DNA of 64,000 nucleotides from Collybia mongolica (taxonomy: Eukaryota > Basidiomycota > Agaricomycetes > Agaricales > Clitocybaceae). The notes beneath the pieces are model-generated. The model searched no databases, had not been told where the DNA came from, and saw only the letters and a list, made by a program, of their open reading frames with translations. A program made the position numbers and the translations under genes. The first letter of the stretch is position 1. The number at the start of each line of letters is the position of its first letter. This document shows positions 11,301 to 24,131 of the stretch, one piece after another. The stretch is from NCBI GenBank assembly GCA_013420905.1, contig JAAXNY010000001.1, positions 4,216,001 to 4,280,000 on the forward strand, given 5' to 3'.

Positions 11301-12349
11301 AGCTTCAAGAGGACAGTCAGCTTCCCGATACAGCGGTTGCTGGTGGAAGGTGACATACCTATTGAGTATTAAAGGGACACAAGAACAGCGATAACTTTGG
11401 CAGAGTGGAGTGGAGGGGTGAGTTGAAGCATTCAGTGATTATAAGGAGGGGGCGGCGCTTGTGATGTTCCTCGATCTTTCTGTCGTCCTGCGTTGTACAG
11501 TAGTTTAGCGTGTGAAGAAGTTGGGAATAGCCATAGTCGACTAAAAGGACCGTGAGGTGAACTCCAAATGTACATGCTAGATGGTGACCCGTACCAAGCC
11601 GTGCCGGCGTTGGCAGAAAGATTAAAAAAACGCGGCGATCTTAATAGCGGTTGGCGCTTGTTTTTCGGGCTCGGCCAGGATTTACTGATGGGGAGAACAA
11701 AGGCAGACCGTTGTGGGGTTTCGAGCGTGTAGGCCCAGGGCTACAGCTAGCCACTAGTACAAATCCGCCGAGCGTTGCTGCAGGCACAAATCCCGCAGCA
11801 AAAGTAGATTCAAGTTGGTGGCACCGGCGTCAAAGATACAATTCGACACCGATTAGATCACCACCCCACTGATGACAGTTCCTGGAACCAAAACATACAT
11901 TTCTGCACAGCCTTCGCAAGTTTCCACATCATTCAGCACTCCAAACGCCACAAAGGCACTATACATATAACGTGGAATTCATTGATACCTGTCCTGGTTG
12001 ACAGGTGAATGGAAGGTCTACACACATATCAGTGACAGAACATATGACCAAAATATATCGATGGAGCGCGCCATTGACATGAAGCAAGATATGCCATGTG
12101 CATGGTCATAGGACAGTGAACGAAGGCGTTAGTTCGGTGTGGAGTATATAAAGTATGCTAAATACTGGAAAAATAAGTAAAAGGTTATGTTCGACATGTG
12201 TGGGTGTGAAGAGCAGAAGGGACATTTGCACGCACGTAGGAGTGGCAAAGCGAGAGAGAGCGAGGCAAAGCAGTAGGTGTACATTACTTTTGTTTTAGAC
12301 ATCTCCAGGTGCGCATCCTTGCCCAGTGTCTCACTCGCCACGCCCTTAT
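11301..12349. other. Intergenic region
   Basis: The left part is the promoter and 5' leader (with predicted intron 11303-11358) of paralogue 2. A short upstream open frame on the minus strand (starting near 11434, 20 codons) precedes the intron. The right part is the 3' UTR of LCB2. No further gene is supported. Confidence 0.4.
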
Positions 12350-14572
12350 TCACATATTCACATTCGCCAGCTCCACCGCATTCTCCAAAACTTTTTCTAA
12401 CGACCACCTCTCCCTGCGAGCAATCCCAAGTTTCAAGTCCAGGATGTCGCCAATTTCATCACACGCCGCTAGTACCGTATCAACGTCCTCTTTCGTATGC
12501 GCTGCGCTGACACAGAATCTCACGCGGCTCATCACAAGTGGCGTGGCAGGGTAGGAGACCACAACCACGACAATCGGTGTGCGGCGGTCCTTCATCATGC
12601 GGTGGAACATGCACATCTTTCCAGGGCTGAACAGAAGAAGGGGCACGATCGGTGATGCTGGGTGCCCGTAAGTGATGAACCCGAGCTTTTGCAACCCGCG
12701 ATGGAGATACCGAGAATTAAACGCGAGCCGACGGAGGCGTAGGCGGCCCTCCGCACCAGAAGCCAGATGTGGCGGTAGTGTCAGCCATGAGGGGAGGGCG
12801 CTGGAGGGGGCGGGTCCCGGGTGAGCGTATTCTGACTCTTCACGGGAGGATGTGGAAGACATGAGCGACTGCGGTGAGATACCCATGATACTGGCCATGC
12901 TCGCGATGACTTGGGTGAGTACGGGAGGGGTCATAGATTCCGCATAGGGACCCGAGTGCCCACGGAGGCGGAGTCTGTCGATGAGGGATTTATCTCCTGC
13001 AATGTATCCGCCTGCGGCACCGAATGACTTGGTGAATGTACCCATGAGAATGTCAATGGAACGCGGGGGAATGCCGAAGTAATCTGCTACACCCCTGCCG
13101 TGAGGACCGAGGGCACCGATGGAATGGGCTTCATCAACGAAGAGGTAGAACTAGAAGATCAGGTAAGCATACGGAATACGGGGAGCATAGCACGACGATA
13201 CCTTGTACTTTTTCTTGAGCTCAAGGATGGCGGGGAGGTTAACGAGCGTTCCTTCCATGCTGTACAGTCCTTCAACAATGATGAGGATCTTCTTCCATGG
13301 CCTGTGTGTCTTCGGTTGCCCCTGACTGATAACCTCTCGGAGTAAGTTCTCCAAGTTATTCATGTCGTTGTGCTTGAACATCCTAACATGAGCACCGCTA
13401 AGTCTCACTCCAAATCGAATCGACGCGTGGTTGAGCTCGTCCGAAATGACCAGGCACCCTTTCCCGACGAGCGCTGGGATATAGGTGGAGTTGGTGGCGA
13501 ATCCCATGGAACTAATAAGCGCGTCTTCCATTCCGACGAATTTAGCGACAAGAGCCTCGCTAATGGTGTGAAGATCGCTGGAGCCGCCTTCAAGCCGCGA
13601 ACCACATGTGGAAATGCCGTACCGCTTGATAGATTCTTCCACAGCATCGGCACACCCACCCCGAGCTTGAGCGAATCCGAGATAGTTGTAAGAGGAAATG
13701 TTGAGGGCGCGTGTTCGATTTCCAGTAAGGATTTGAGTGCGGTTGTAGTCAGGGGAGATGCGGTCGAGGAGGAGGATGGTACGGCCAGCGACACCAGTGA
13801 CAGGTTGTGAAAAACAATCATCCATGCGGGTTTTGAGGCGACGGGTATAAAAAGAGTCAAAATCTGAATTGAGGGGGGCGTATCCCTGTGGAAAAGACGT
13901 TGGTTTTAATAAATATGTCAAAGAGGAAGCACGTACGCCACGGGGTATAAGATGCTTGTAGGATGATGGTGAAAGTCTTTTGCCAAAGAAATCACGAAGA
14001 TGGCCAAGACAGATTAGAATGAGAAAGCTGATGTAGACGGATAGAAGGATGTAATATGGTGGGTCTTGTTCGACATGGGCTGGAACAGGTGTGCCAGGGG
14101 TGTGTTGGGACGTGAACCGATATTCGTCGTTGGAACAATGACCGAATTCGGTATGAACTGTCGTGAAGACCTCTTCTGAAGTCGGGGCGCGCACTGGATA
14201 GCTCAGGCCATCGTTGTTGTTGAGGTCGTCATCATGCAACACGGTATCCTCCGACGAGGACGTGATCGACGAAGAAAGTGACAGTGCTGGGGTGGATGTG
14301 GGGGGCCGTGCATTCCCATTCCGTGCTCGAGCATCTGCTTTGGACACCGCAGAGAGGTATGAAGCAGCAGAGGCCATGGGGGCCAAGGACTGGCTCGACC
14401 GTTTCTTGAACATAGACGGTGTCGGTGAGGCTATGCTCAATGCCATGGGCGATGGCAATGGGTTACTGGCCGGCATTTTATGGACGACAGTGGATAGTCT
14501 GCTCGACAACGGCGACGACGCGAGGGAAAAGTCGAGTTGAGCAGAGGTGAAATTCGCGGTTGCCGAGAGCAA
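12350..14572 (-). CDS. LCB2: Serine palmitoyltransferase subunit 2
   Basis: This is the PLP-dependent catalytic subunit of serine palmitoyltransferase, which condenses L-serine with palmitoyl-CoA in the first step of sphingolipid synthesis at the ER. Visible hallmarks are a membrane segment YYILLSVYISFLILICLG, the family block YAPLNSDFDSFYTRRLKTR, NISSYNYLGFA, YGISTCGSRLEGG, the cofactor region VISDELNHASIR, FVDEAHSIGALGPHGRG and the PLP-lysine motif GTFTKSFGAAGGYIAG (Lys near 13032). Two introns are clear: a 51-nt in-frame intron before YAPLN (about 13887-13937) and one around 13150-13200. About 700 residues are predicted, longer than the roughly 560 of yeast Lcb2. The excess lies in a low-complexity Ser/Pro N-terminal extension of about 150 residues and a Ser/Pro-rich insertion near 12770-12870. 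The catalytic core appears intact. Confidence 0.94.
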
Positions 14573-15872
14573 TGGAAGCGTTCCGGGAAATTTCTCAACA
14601 CGAATTACGGTTCACGTAATAAAATAAGACCTAACCCCTTCCAGCGTCTCACCCTCTCAATTCAAATCTTTCAAGATATGTTCTGCAATGTCTCATGGTG
14701 ATGTTATCAGTTATACAGCTCTCCTAACACACATCCACCACTTGACGCAATTCTCGGAAGGATTTTGAACCGCTCCTCCACCTCAAAAATGCAGACAAGT
14801 CGCTGAATTATGGACGACTCGTTTACACTTTGACCAGTCCAATGACTGCAACTCACCGCAAACACGCGAACGAGCAACTCTTGAGATGGTCAACCGTTTG
14901 ACGGGAGTGGGCGGAGAAGTGGCACTTGCATGTGTGCACAGTCCGCCTCCTTCAGAGCTTTTTTATAATAGATTCTTTTGGGCTGCGGCCGTTAGTTGGA
15001 AACGAGTCATCTCGTTTCCATCCATGACGCGGTCGCTCTCGAAGACATCAAAGGGAAATGCGACATAGTGCATTCCGGTAAGACTGTATCCCAAGGGGTA
15101 GGGGAGGTTGTTAACAAGAATACCACAAAGAAAATGAGATGGGTGTTTTTGCAAGGTCGTCAAGACACTACACAGGAGGCGATACGTAGACCATATTCCA
15201 CTTGTTGTTGAAGTCCCAGAATACAATTGCACGGTCCTATAAATTGCCAAGAGAACGACGCGTTTGTTGCATGGAGTGCGAAGGGGGAAGCTGCAATAAA
15301 CTGGTTGAACTGCATCGGACCGGACAATTATATTTTAATCATATGCCACAGAACTTACAAACCTGATGATTCAACACCTCCACATGTAGCGAGGCAAAGA
15401 TGCAGGTTACATAGAGAACTGGATGGTCATCCTGAATGACAGGTCCTCACAAGATCCCTGGGGAAGTGTTATCGCTGACGAATCTCCTTTGTTTGAGAAA
15501 GAATCCTTGGCTCGATTATCATCCACACAGATCGGCCAGGCTCTCAAGCGAGCATGATTAAACGCCACCTACACCACCCATTCGCGTCGGTGTCGTAGGA
15601 ACAAACCTCAGGTACCAGGATGAAGGTTAACAACCATTTAGCATCCGGATTGTAATTAAAAGCTGTTGCCTACGACTTACTCGAATCGCAACCTACCTTA
15701 ATGAGTTCTCGTAGATCCCTCGTGGGACTTCGTGGCTGCTAAACCGGAAGACAAGCGACACAATTATCACTTTGACATGTACACTAGAACTGTCATAATT
15801 TCGCTATTATCGTTCGACCCTGCATGGTGGAGATTGAGAGACGAGTCGCAAGTCTTCAAAATACGATACCAC
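14573..15872. other. Intergenic region
   Basis: This 1.3-kb gap lies between the LCB2 start and the 3' end of the first desaturase. It should hold the LCB2 promoter next to 14573 and the desaturase 3' UTR at its right end. No protein motif, RNA gene or repeat was recognised. Confidence 0.4.
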
Positions 15873-17636
15873 TCAAGATGCCTTCATACCATCGCTAGAA
15901 TCGCCCTCAGCCAGGAACCGCACTGCCTCTCCGTCTTTGTTCTTGTAGAATACGATGTCTCCATCATCTTCTATGAAACAGCATTGTGTAAATGTGCGGT
16001 ACAATGCTCGAAATGTGTTCTGATGGTGTACGGCGAGGTTAAACAACGGCCGCCCCTTGGTACGGAAAACTTTACGCACAGTGGAATCGTAGTTATAGTC
16101 GCCTTTCAGCACTTTCTTGATATGCTCAGTGACCAACGGCTGATTGTCTGTTGGCGTCGCGCATTTAGATAATCGTCATAGCACTAGGAGTAATGATGGG
16201 CTCACAAAAGGGAATGGAGGAGTTGATGTGGTGGGCAATCTAGGAGAAATATGATCAAATGCCGATTAGAAAGGAAGATTATAGATGTTCTGAATGTATT
16301 TACGTGGTCATGGGAAACGTTATGGAGGAAGAATCGACCAGCCCAACCGAGGAGAGGTCGATCCACAGTTGCTAGAGCTCCACGGAGGAAAGTCCACTCT
16401 TTACCTCGGTAATGAGGGATAGTAGGGTCTGAGTGGTGTAGGTAAGTTAGCATGACAATCCCTAGATTTTTAAACGGTCAATATCTGCTGAGGTTATGGG
16501 CCAGGGTACCAACAATGATTAGCGAGCTGGAGCCGTGATAATCCATGTTAGTCTAATTATGTAGAAGCGAAAATGTGGGAGCCGTACAATGTAAGGAACA
16601 AAATACAATCTGACGAAATCCGCGGCCCCGACGTCTTTCGCATATCCCCACAGGATGTAAGACATTACTACGAGACCAATATTTGAGGCAATGATTCCAT
16701 TTCTTTCGTGTGGTTTGAACAGCGGGGATGAGGGACTAAAATGCTATTATTCGATTGTCAGATGATTGAGCCGCAATGTAATGAGATGAACCTTGTACGT
16801 TTGTTCCATCAGGGTACATCGGCGACCCAAGTGAGTTCCGTGCTAGGTAGAATTGCATGCCAAGTGCCTGCATAAACAGCATCCGCACGAGCGTATAAAT
16901 CGGGGTTTCCTCGAAAATCTCGTGGTAATCAGTGACGAGAGCTGAGGACGCGGGTGGGAGTTTGTAGTCTGTGCGTGTGCGTGGGACGTAGTTCTCGTCG
17001 CGTTCCATGCACATTGTGGCTTTCTGGAAAAAAGAGTAAGGATAGGCGGTGCAGAAGAGATGAAGATGCAATACGAACGTGGTGCGCATGATGGGTCGAC
17101 CGCCAGGAGTAGTATGGAATTAAAAGGAACTGTGGGATCGTGAGAATGCATAGCAGAACGTTCTTTTGCGAAAAATCCTACGGTATGAAGCACGAATCCT
17201 AAAGCGTGGTTAATGAAGTTGAAAGGTGACAATGTTCCATGGCCAGCTTCATGGCCCAAGCACCACAGTCCGGCGAAGATAACGCCTTGCGCATGGAAGT
17301 AAAATGCCCAAGCAGCCCATTTTGCGAGACGGGCGGCAGTCGGGTGAAGCCCATAGCTAACAGCCACCTCAGCAGACGGGTCGATAAATATCCCAAGCTT
17401 GTATACAGCAAAGGCACAGATCACGTCTCGAGCAAAGTAGAACAGTCCCTTAGCTGTTGACTTTTCATACAAGCGCTTAGGAATAGTGGCACGTAATTCT
17501 GTGAAGGTTACCTGCATTCAAAAGGGGCGTCAGTTCATTTAAGTTAGCGATCGAGGCGTGTACGGACATTGGGAGGCTTGAAGGGAGTTTTCTTTCGCAG
17601 TTCATACTCTGGCGAATCTTCCAGATAGCCAAACAT
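15873..17636 (-). CDS. Delta-12 type fatty acid desaturase, copy 1
   Basis: This is an integral ER membrane di-iron desaturase of the FAD2 type, expected to insert a second double bond into oleoyl chains. Splicing about nine short introns gives a protein starting MFGYLEDSPEYELRKKTPF. All three histidine boxes are present: HEAGH (near 17255), HHAHH (near 17095, just before the intron) and HIAHH, split by an intron between HDH and IAHH near 16230-16310. The C-terminal block FRALYRTFTQCCFIEDDGD is typical of fungal Delta-12 enzymes, and the ending is DSSDGMKAS. About 440 residues are predicted, the normal length. It lies head-to-head with a second, clearly diverged desaturase at 19213-21000. Fungal Delta-12 and Delta-15 enzymes share these motifs, so regioselectivity cannot be assigned from sequence alone. 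Confidence 0.9.
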
Positions 17637-19212
17637 ACTGTAGACTGCGATATACAACGCAGGGCCGGGATAATACAATTTCTATGGCGGCAGTATTTAA
17701 CCCAACATCTACCATTCATCTTTCACAACCCCGATTGTAAAAGAACGAGGTAATTTGCTGGACCCCGGAAGAGCGGATTGTGGTGGATAGTTGGCCGGCC
17801 TTATTCTGCTATATTCATCAGCAGAAGGCAAACGCATGGTGGTTGATGCAACGCTATTTCCCCGACAGAAAATGCCCCAAACCCAATCACCTGTGCACAT
17901 ATCAGTGTCGAGGTGCCTCTGATGCCGGAAATAAAATCATTGCGCCAACAGAGTTCTTTTTTTAGCCATTCGAATCCTGACTCAAAGGAACCGGGTAAAG
18001 CTCCATGAAAATAGATAAGATATGTGGGCCTCCAGTAACGCATGTGCGGGCTTCCAAGAAATCTTTCGGTGGTGAACATAGCTATTAGCACCACCAAATA
18101 ATCATTTTCAAATGTCTTTGTATGACGGTAGCCCAGACTGGCGGAGCGCGCGCGCTACCTCGTTCCTGGAATAGACGAAGGCCATCGGACGCGGGTGCGA
18201 TACAGTGCTTGGCGCTCTCTTTCGAACCTCTTATCAGGTCTGGACTTTCGTGGACAGTGGGGGGTGAGTCAGACGTTGCAATTCTGAGAAGCCTGAACAT
18301 GTAGGATGACGCGTGGGCGATTCTTCCAGCGATAAATCTAGAGCCTTCGAGTTAAATTTATGAACTCATATGATAAATGAGAACCACAATCCACGGGAGA
18401 CGATCATGCCCAGAAATGTTTTGCGCGGTATGTTACACTGATGACTGGGTTTCCCGCAGAGACAATGTGTATCATACCCGCGGGTATACCAGGATCAGGG
18501 TAATTCAAGAATCATCGGATGGTGGTGGATTACCTGTGTGACACTGTACAAAATAGTTGTTATCGTCATGGTATACACAAAGACTACTTGCCGGGACTCG
18601 GATATACAACTAATCGTTGAACGTTGACTGGTCGTCTCTGAAGTGTCGAGTCCGAGTCGGCAAACCCTTCAGCTTTTCCAACTCAAGAGAGGGTGAAAGT
18701 TGATAATCCGGGCTGAGTTACGTTTCGAGCAGTAACGAATAGTTGAATGAGCCTTTAAAGGGACACTCTCGGATGTCCTTGTTCACTTGGATGAGAGACT
18801 GGCCAACTGCTGGATTTGAAGGTACTACTGCGACGTTCAACAACTTGCAACAATCCGAGTCGGAAGCGTGAAAGTTTGTGCACGTTTGGCAACATCATCT
18901 ACTTTTGAGTCTGCGGTGCATGGGGTCTTTGCTGGTCGTAAATCAATTTTTTCAAGTTCTTGACAAGACAGTTACTGAAAGATATGCCATCCGAGGCGCC
19001 GAAAGCGTTTGAGCCATCCAATCGGGTCGCGCGCAGTCGTAGAACCTCTCGCCAATGGATTCCTCCTATCTGTGATAATTGATACATCCACTTTTCGGGT
19101 TTATTCTACACCTGATAAATCTAGAGATTCTATACTTACCCTGGTCATGGCATAAATACTGCACTGGCTTTTGACATTCGATTCATCAATCCCAGTGCCC
19201 CCGCCGTTAGAC
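17637..19212. promoter_or_regulatory. Shared divergent promoter region of two desaturases
   Basis: This 1.58-kb region separates the two divergent desaturase genes. A TTAAATACTGC-like element sits about 60 nt upstream of copy 1 (minus strand, near 17693-17705) and a similar CATAAATACTGC about 60 nt upstream of copy 2 (near 19147-19158). These are probable TATA-type core promoters. The middle shows no supported gene. Confidence 0.45.
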
Positions 19213-21000
19213 ATGGGTGCATCTACTACAGCTGAAAAATACTCCGAGGATGATCTTCCCGCTTACGAGCCTATGCCATGGTATGCAACGGCTTGAATCC
19301 ATCATTCTTGTCAAGTGCAAACATACTAATAAATGCCTTAGGTCTCTTAAGGAAATTCGCGCCGCTATCCCCTCGCAATTCTTTGTGAGGGACACGCGCA
19401 AAGGCCTACTCTACCTTGCTCGTGATCTCTTGATGGCTGCAGTTGTTTGGTCTCTTGCTACCTACATTGATCCTTATTTCAAGCAGTCTGAGGTTGCAGA
19501 TATGCTTACTCCTGTGGGTGCGGAAGTCGCTCGCTGGTCGGCATGGTGTTTGTAGTAAGTGTCATATTAATGAAAAAAAAAAAGACCAATGCTCACGTGT
19601 CCTCAGTTGGTGGTTCCAAGGTCTTATTTTTACCGGCATCTGGGTTATCGGACATGAGGTAAAAGAAAATAGCTCATGTTATTATTCTTGAATTTAATCG
19701 CATATCTCATCCTGTAAGTGCGGACATGGCGCCTTTTCCGACCACAAGAGCGTCAATAACGTAATTGGTTTCGTAAGTTTCGGCTTATGCTTTTTGTGGC
19801 CTATTCCTAAAGCTTTTGTAGATAACCCACTCCTTCCTTTGGACCCCGTTCTTTAGCTGGAAAATATCTCATCACCGTCACCACAGCAATCATGCTTCGA
19901 TGGAACGTGACGAAGTATATGTACCCAAGACGAGGTCCGATCTTGGTCTCCCGAAAGAAGGCGACCCAAGGCTTGATTATGATGAGATCTTGGGTGATAC
20001 CCCCATCTACACTCTCTACATGTTGATTCGTCAACAAGTCCTCGCCTTCCCTGCTTACCTTCGTGAGTAGTTCATTCTTTACATAATCTGTCGATCCTAA
20101 ATTTCGATTATAGTATTCAATGTTTCCGGTCAGAAGACATATCCTAAATGGACCAATCACTTCGACCGTAAGTATACAATGCACTTCTTGCCCATAATTA
20201 GGTAATTCTTACATAAATCAACAGCCAACTCCATTCTGTTCACGAAGGCTCAGCGTAATGCTGTCATAATGTCAAATATCGGCATCGCCTTTATGGTATG
20301 GGGAGTCAGTTACTCGAGCTCTGTCTGGGGAGCCTCCGAGGTCATCAAGTACTACGCCATCCCATGGCTCGAGGTCACTCATTGGTGTAAGCCGTGAAAA
20401 CAGTGCCTTCTCTTACAGACTGACCAACGGGCTATCAGTCATCATGATCACATACTTGCACCACACCGACCCCATCATGCCTCATTACCGTGGTAAGGAG
20501 TGGAACTTCCAAAGAGGAGCTGCTGCTACCGTCGATCGACCATTCTTGGGCTGGCAAGGTCGCTTCTTCCTCCACGATGTTGCCCACTATCATGTTATTC
20601 ATCATGTATGCCTTTTTTATTTGCCTTCCTACCGACGTAACTGATCGAAAAAAAATAGTTCTTCCCCAAGATGCCTTTCTGTAAGTCAGCCTTTGACTAT
20701 TTTTCTTGGCGGTATTTTCATCCCTCCACCTATAGATCACGGTCCCGAAGCCACCCAACATTTGAAGGCTTTCATCGGTGATCATTATGTCTCTTCGGAC
20801 ACTCCAGCATTCAAGGCTCTCTGGGATAATTATAACAAATGCCAGTTCGTCGAAGACGAAGGTACCACACGTTTCATTGCTTCTTCCATACACCTACTTA
20901 ATTTCTCTCTCTAGGGGATGTCATCTTCTATCGTGACAGGAAGGGTCAAGCTATACGCAGACCCGCTGATCAATATCGCGTCAATACTAAAGCGCAGTAG
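19213..21000 (+). CDS. Delta-12/Delta-15 type fatty acid desaturase, copy 2
   Basis: This is a second FAD2-type membrane desaturase, starting MGASTTAEKYSEDDLPAYEP. After removal of about nine short GT-AG introns, the three histidine boxes read HECGH (split by an intron near 19660-19720), HHRHH (near 19868) and HVIHH (near 20590-20605). Other shared blocks are YLARDLL, SMERDEVYVPKTRSD, ITYLHHTDPIMPHYRGKEW and VDRPFLGWQGRFF. About 440 residues are predicted, with the C-terminus RVNTKAQ. It differs from copy 1 throughout, including box residues and C-terminus, so the two are old paralogues and not a recent tandem copy. Agaricomycetes are known to have separate Delta-12 and Delta-15 (omega-3) enzymes of this family. 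Copy 2 may be the one with altered specificity, but this is inference. Confidence 0.9.
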
Positions 21001-21409
21001 GAGCGAGACGGCGAACTATCATATAAATCTTGGACCATAGAAACATATAAGTAGCTTGTATAGTGTTCATTCTACGTATGTAAAATTCGTGGTTTCCACA
21101 AACGAGTCAAGCGCGCGTGCTGGCGTCACGCTCAGTCAATAAAAAAAGTCGTGTTTAGTCGGTTCCTAATCCAAAATTTGGACATACTCGGGGGAAAGTT
21201 GTGTGAGAATTAGCCGAAAATTGTACCTTTTTGACTATGATAGCGTCGAAGTATTTGGCTATGTTTTTTACTGAGCGTCACGTGTCACGTACATAGCAAT
21301 CACAGATTAGATGTGAAAAAGTCAAATTCCACAGAATCACCTCCTCGTTCAGGCTTGCAATAGCAGTAGTTGGTTTCCTCACTGCAAGAGACCAAAATAT
21401 ACGGCAATT
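21001..21409. other. Intergenic region
   Basis: This holds the 3' UTR of desaturase copy 2 and the short promoter of the DUS3 gene. No coding or repeat feature was recognised. Confidence 0.4.
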
Positions 21410-24131
21410 ATGGAATATCCTCCTGGAACAGCACCGGTCAAAACAGAGTAAGTGGAGATTCAGCTTTAGAGCAAGAGATTGCATTTCACATACAATACAA
21501 GATACCTTCTTTCACTGACGACGGTTGGAAATGCCGCGGATGACGATGCTGCTGAAGGGAACACTGGAAATGAGCGAGGATATTCCAGAGATGGTGACAA
21601 TAGAGATGCCACGTCAAGGGGCCCTAACTGGGGGAGGTTGTCTAAAGAGCAGAAGAAAGCACGGCAGGGGGCAAATAAGGGCAGGAAGTTTGGGAAGGTA
21701 CGAGACGAGCTTGATTTGTGCTGGAGGCTCGCGAATGGTGCTACATGTGAATTTGGCGAAGAGTGAGTGAAAGATCAACTATCTCGGAGCAGGGTATTCC
21801 TCACCCACCTGGAAACAGATGCCGTTTCACCCATGATATCCCATCCTACCTTGCTGCCAAAGCAAAGGACATCCGCATTCCCACAACTTCTGAATTTGCA
21901 CTATCGCCACCTTTCGCGCCCGATCTCGCAAAGATCATCACCCCACACCTTGAATATCCTTCAATTGATCTAGGCACTACATGCCCCGTGTTTGCTGAAA
22001 CAGGTGAATGCAGGTACGCAACCGTCGGACTGCAGGATTCAGACAAAAGTAATGCGTACAGTAAGATACGGTTTCAAATGTCGATTCCTTGGAGCGCATA
22101 TTCGCGTCGGGGATGGTGGTAGCCTGGCATTGATTGGAGACGACGACAAGAAAGCGCGCGCCGCGTTAACGGCTACAGAGGTTAATTTCGTCGGTAGTGA
22201 AACCCAGAAACTATTAAAGACGAAAAAGGTACTTAAATGTTACCTCCATTTGAGAAATTATTCACCAAATTGCAGTACCCCTGCCCTATCACAGCCGAAT
22301 ATTTAAAGGAACTCCAAGAACTTGGCGATGCGGAAAGCAAACCAAAACCGGCCCCAAATGCAAACTCACTTATTGTGACTGAACCTGAACAAAATATGGA
22401 TGTTGAAGTGGAATCTAAACCGACATCACCTCCCGTCAAACCTCCCAAATCAGAAATTATATTCAGGCGCACTGGAGATCCATTATCGGCATCTTTGATA
22501 GATACTCCTGATGTTCCTATCCGTTTCGGCGAGAAGAAAAGACTACACTGGACAGGGAAGACATGTGAGCGCAACCTCAGAGTCACGATAACTGCCAGTT
22601 CCTGAGTATGCACCTTCAGATCTTGCTCCCCTTACGACCGTTGGGAACCTGGTGTGTTAGATAATACCACTTGGAACAATATATCTAATACAGCCACCCA
22701 TTATAGCCGTTCCGTCGATTGTGTGTTTCATATGGTGCCGATATAACTTGCGGTGAAAGTCAGTCTGTTTGTACCTAGTCTGCGTGAAAAGGAAGTAATA
22801 TAGTAAACAGTGGGTTTGGCAAATTCTTTCCTTTCAGGATCGAAAGAAGAATGGTCCCTCGTCAGGAGGCACCCTTCAGAAACAACCTTTGGAGTCCAGG
22901 TTGCGGGAAACAAACCCGGAAATCTTGTCCCCATAGCTGAGGTACTGAGTAAGGAATGTATGGGCAACCTCGATTTTGTGGATGTCAATTGTGGCTGTCC
23001 TATTGATCTTGTTTTCAAAACCGGCAGCGGTTCAGCCCGTACGTTTTCCTGTATTTTGCCCGCAGTATCTATACTCATGTCATGGCAGTTCTCGATGCGC
23101 CTGGGAAGTTAGGAAAAATCCTCATTGGGATGAACAGAGCGCTGGGAGAGATCCCAGTGACCGTGAAGCTCCGGACAGGTATCAAGGACGGCAAAAACAT
23201 AGCCCATAAGCTTATGCCTCGTGCTACTTCCGAATGGGGTGCTGGATGCATCACGGTGAGTTCTCTCGTATATAGTTTTTGGACTCAAATAGAATCTCAT
23301 GAACGAATGGGTCTAGTTACATGGCCGTACACGACAGCAACGTTACACCCGGTTGGCTGATTGGGATTATATCAAGGAGTGCGTTGATGCTGTCCGCAGC
23401 AGGGAAGCAGACGAAGATCGTAAGCCCGCTTTGCTCCCGAAGAGGCTCATTTTGAGATAACATCCCAGTACCACCAATTCCTATTTTCGGCGGAGGAGAT
23501 TGTTATTCATCAGAGGGTTATTATACAAACGTTGAAAAGACCGGGGTGGATGGAATCATGATTGGGAGGGGAGCTTTGATCAAGCCATGGATATTTACAG
23601 AGATTAAAGAACATCGAGAGTGGGACATTAGTGCTCGTGAACGCTTGGATCTTATTAAAACTGTGGGTTCTTTGCATACAGTCCATTTCATCTATAACTA
23701 TATTTTCTAGTATGCGGAATATGGAATAAAGTAAGTGCTTGACTTCCTCTGGTCGATCTCCCTAACTCCAGGGCCATTCAAGTCACTTTGGATCTGACAC
23801 GACGGGCGTCAATGCAACACGGCGCTATCTTTGTGAAGCACTGTCCTTCCAGTATAGATACGTTCCAATCGGCCTCCTCGAACGTCTTCCAGGACGGATC
23901 AATGATAGAGCGCCAGCCTTCCGTGGTCGGAACGAACTTGGTACGTGTTGTTTGATCCACGATGAGGATAGGTGGGCCTAATATTGTTGTGAAGAAACTC
24001 TGCTTGCTAGTGGAGATAGCCAAGATTGGGTAAAAATATCTGAGATGTTTTTAGGCCCTGCTCCCGAATCCTGGACCTTCACACCAAAGCACAGGAGCAA
24101 CGCTCACGGGAACGAGGAGAGTCAAGGGTAA
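21410..24131 (+). CDS. DUS3: tRNA-dihydrouridine(47) synthase DUS3
   Basis: This is an FMN-dependent enzyme that reduces uridine 47 of tRNA, and in some fungi mRNA uridines. The start [14 protein letters not shown] is joined by an intron whose splice restores Glu-Tyr. Two CCCH-type zinc fingers precede the catalytic domain, one around [17 protein letters not shown]...CRFTHD and one around [20 protein letters not shown]...H; these are typical of Dus3. The TIM-barrel part shows [29 protein letters not shown], the catalytic-Cys motif [14 protein letters not shown] (near 22975-23010), [41 protein letters not shown] and [14 protein letters not shown]. The C-terminal helical domain ends [15 protein letters not shown]. 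About 12 introns are inferred. The gene appears intact, with all family blocks in order. Confidence 0.92.

Noticed and set aside
12277..12554. Short open frames on the plus strand overlapping the end of LCB2
   Set aside because: They are antisense shadows of the well-supported LCB2 coding exon.
14963..15250. 95-residue minus-strand open frame between LCB2 and desaturase 1
   Set aside because: There is no conserved motif, no splice partners, and the composition fits chance.
17801..18097. 98-residue minus-strand open frame in the desaturase promoter region
   Set aside because: There is no family resemblance, and the plus-strand neighbourhood looks like ordinary promoter DNA.
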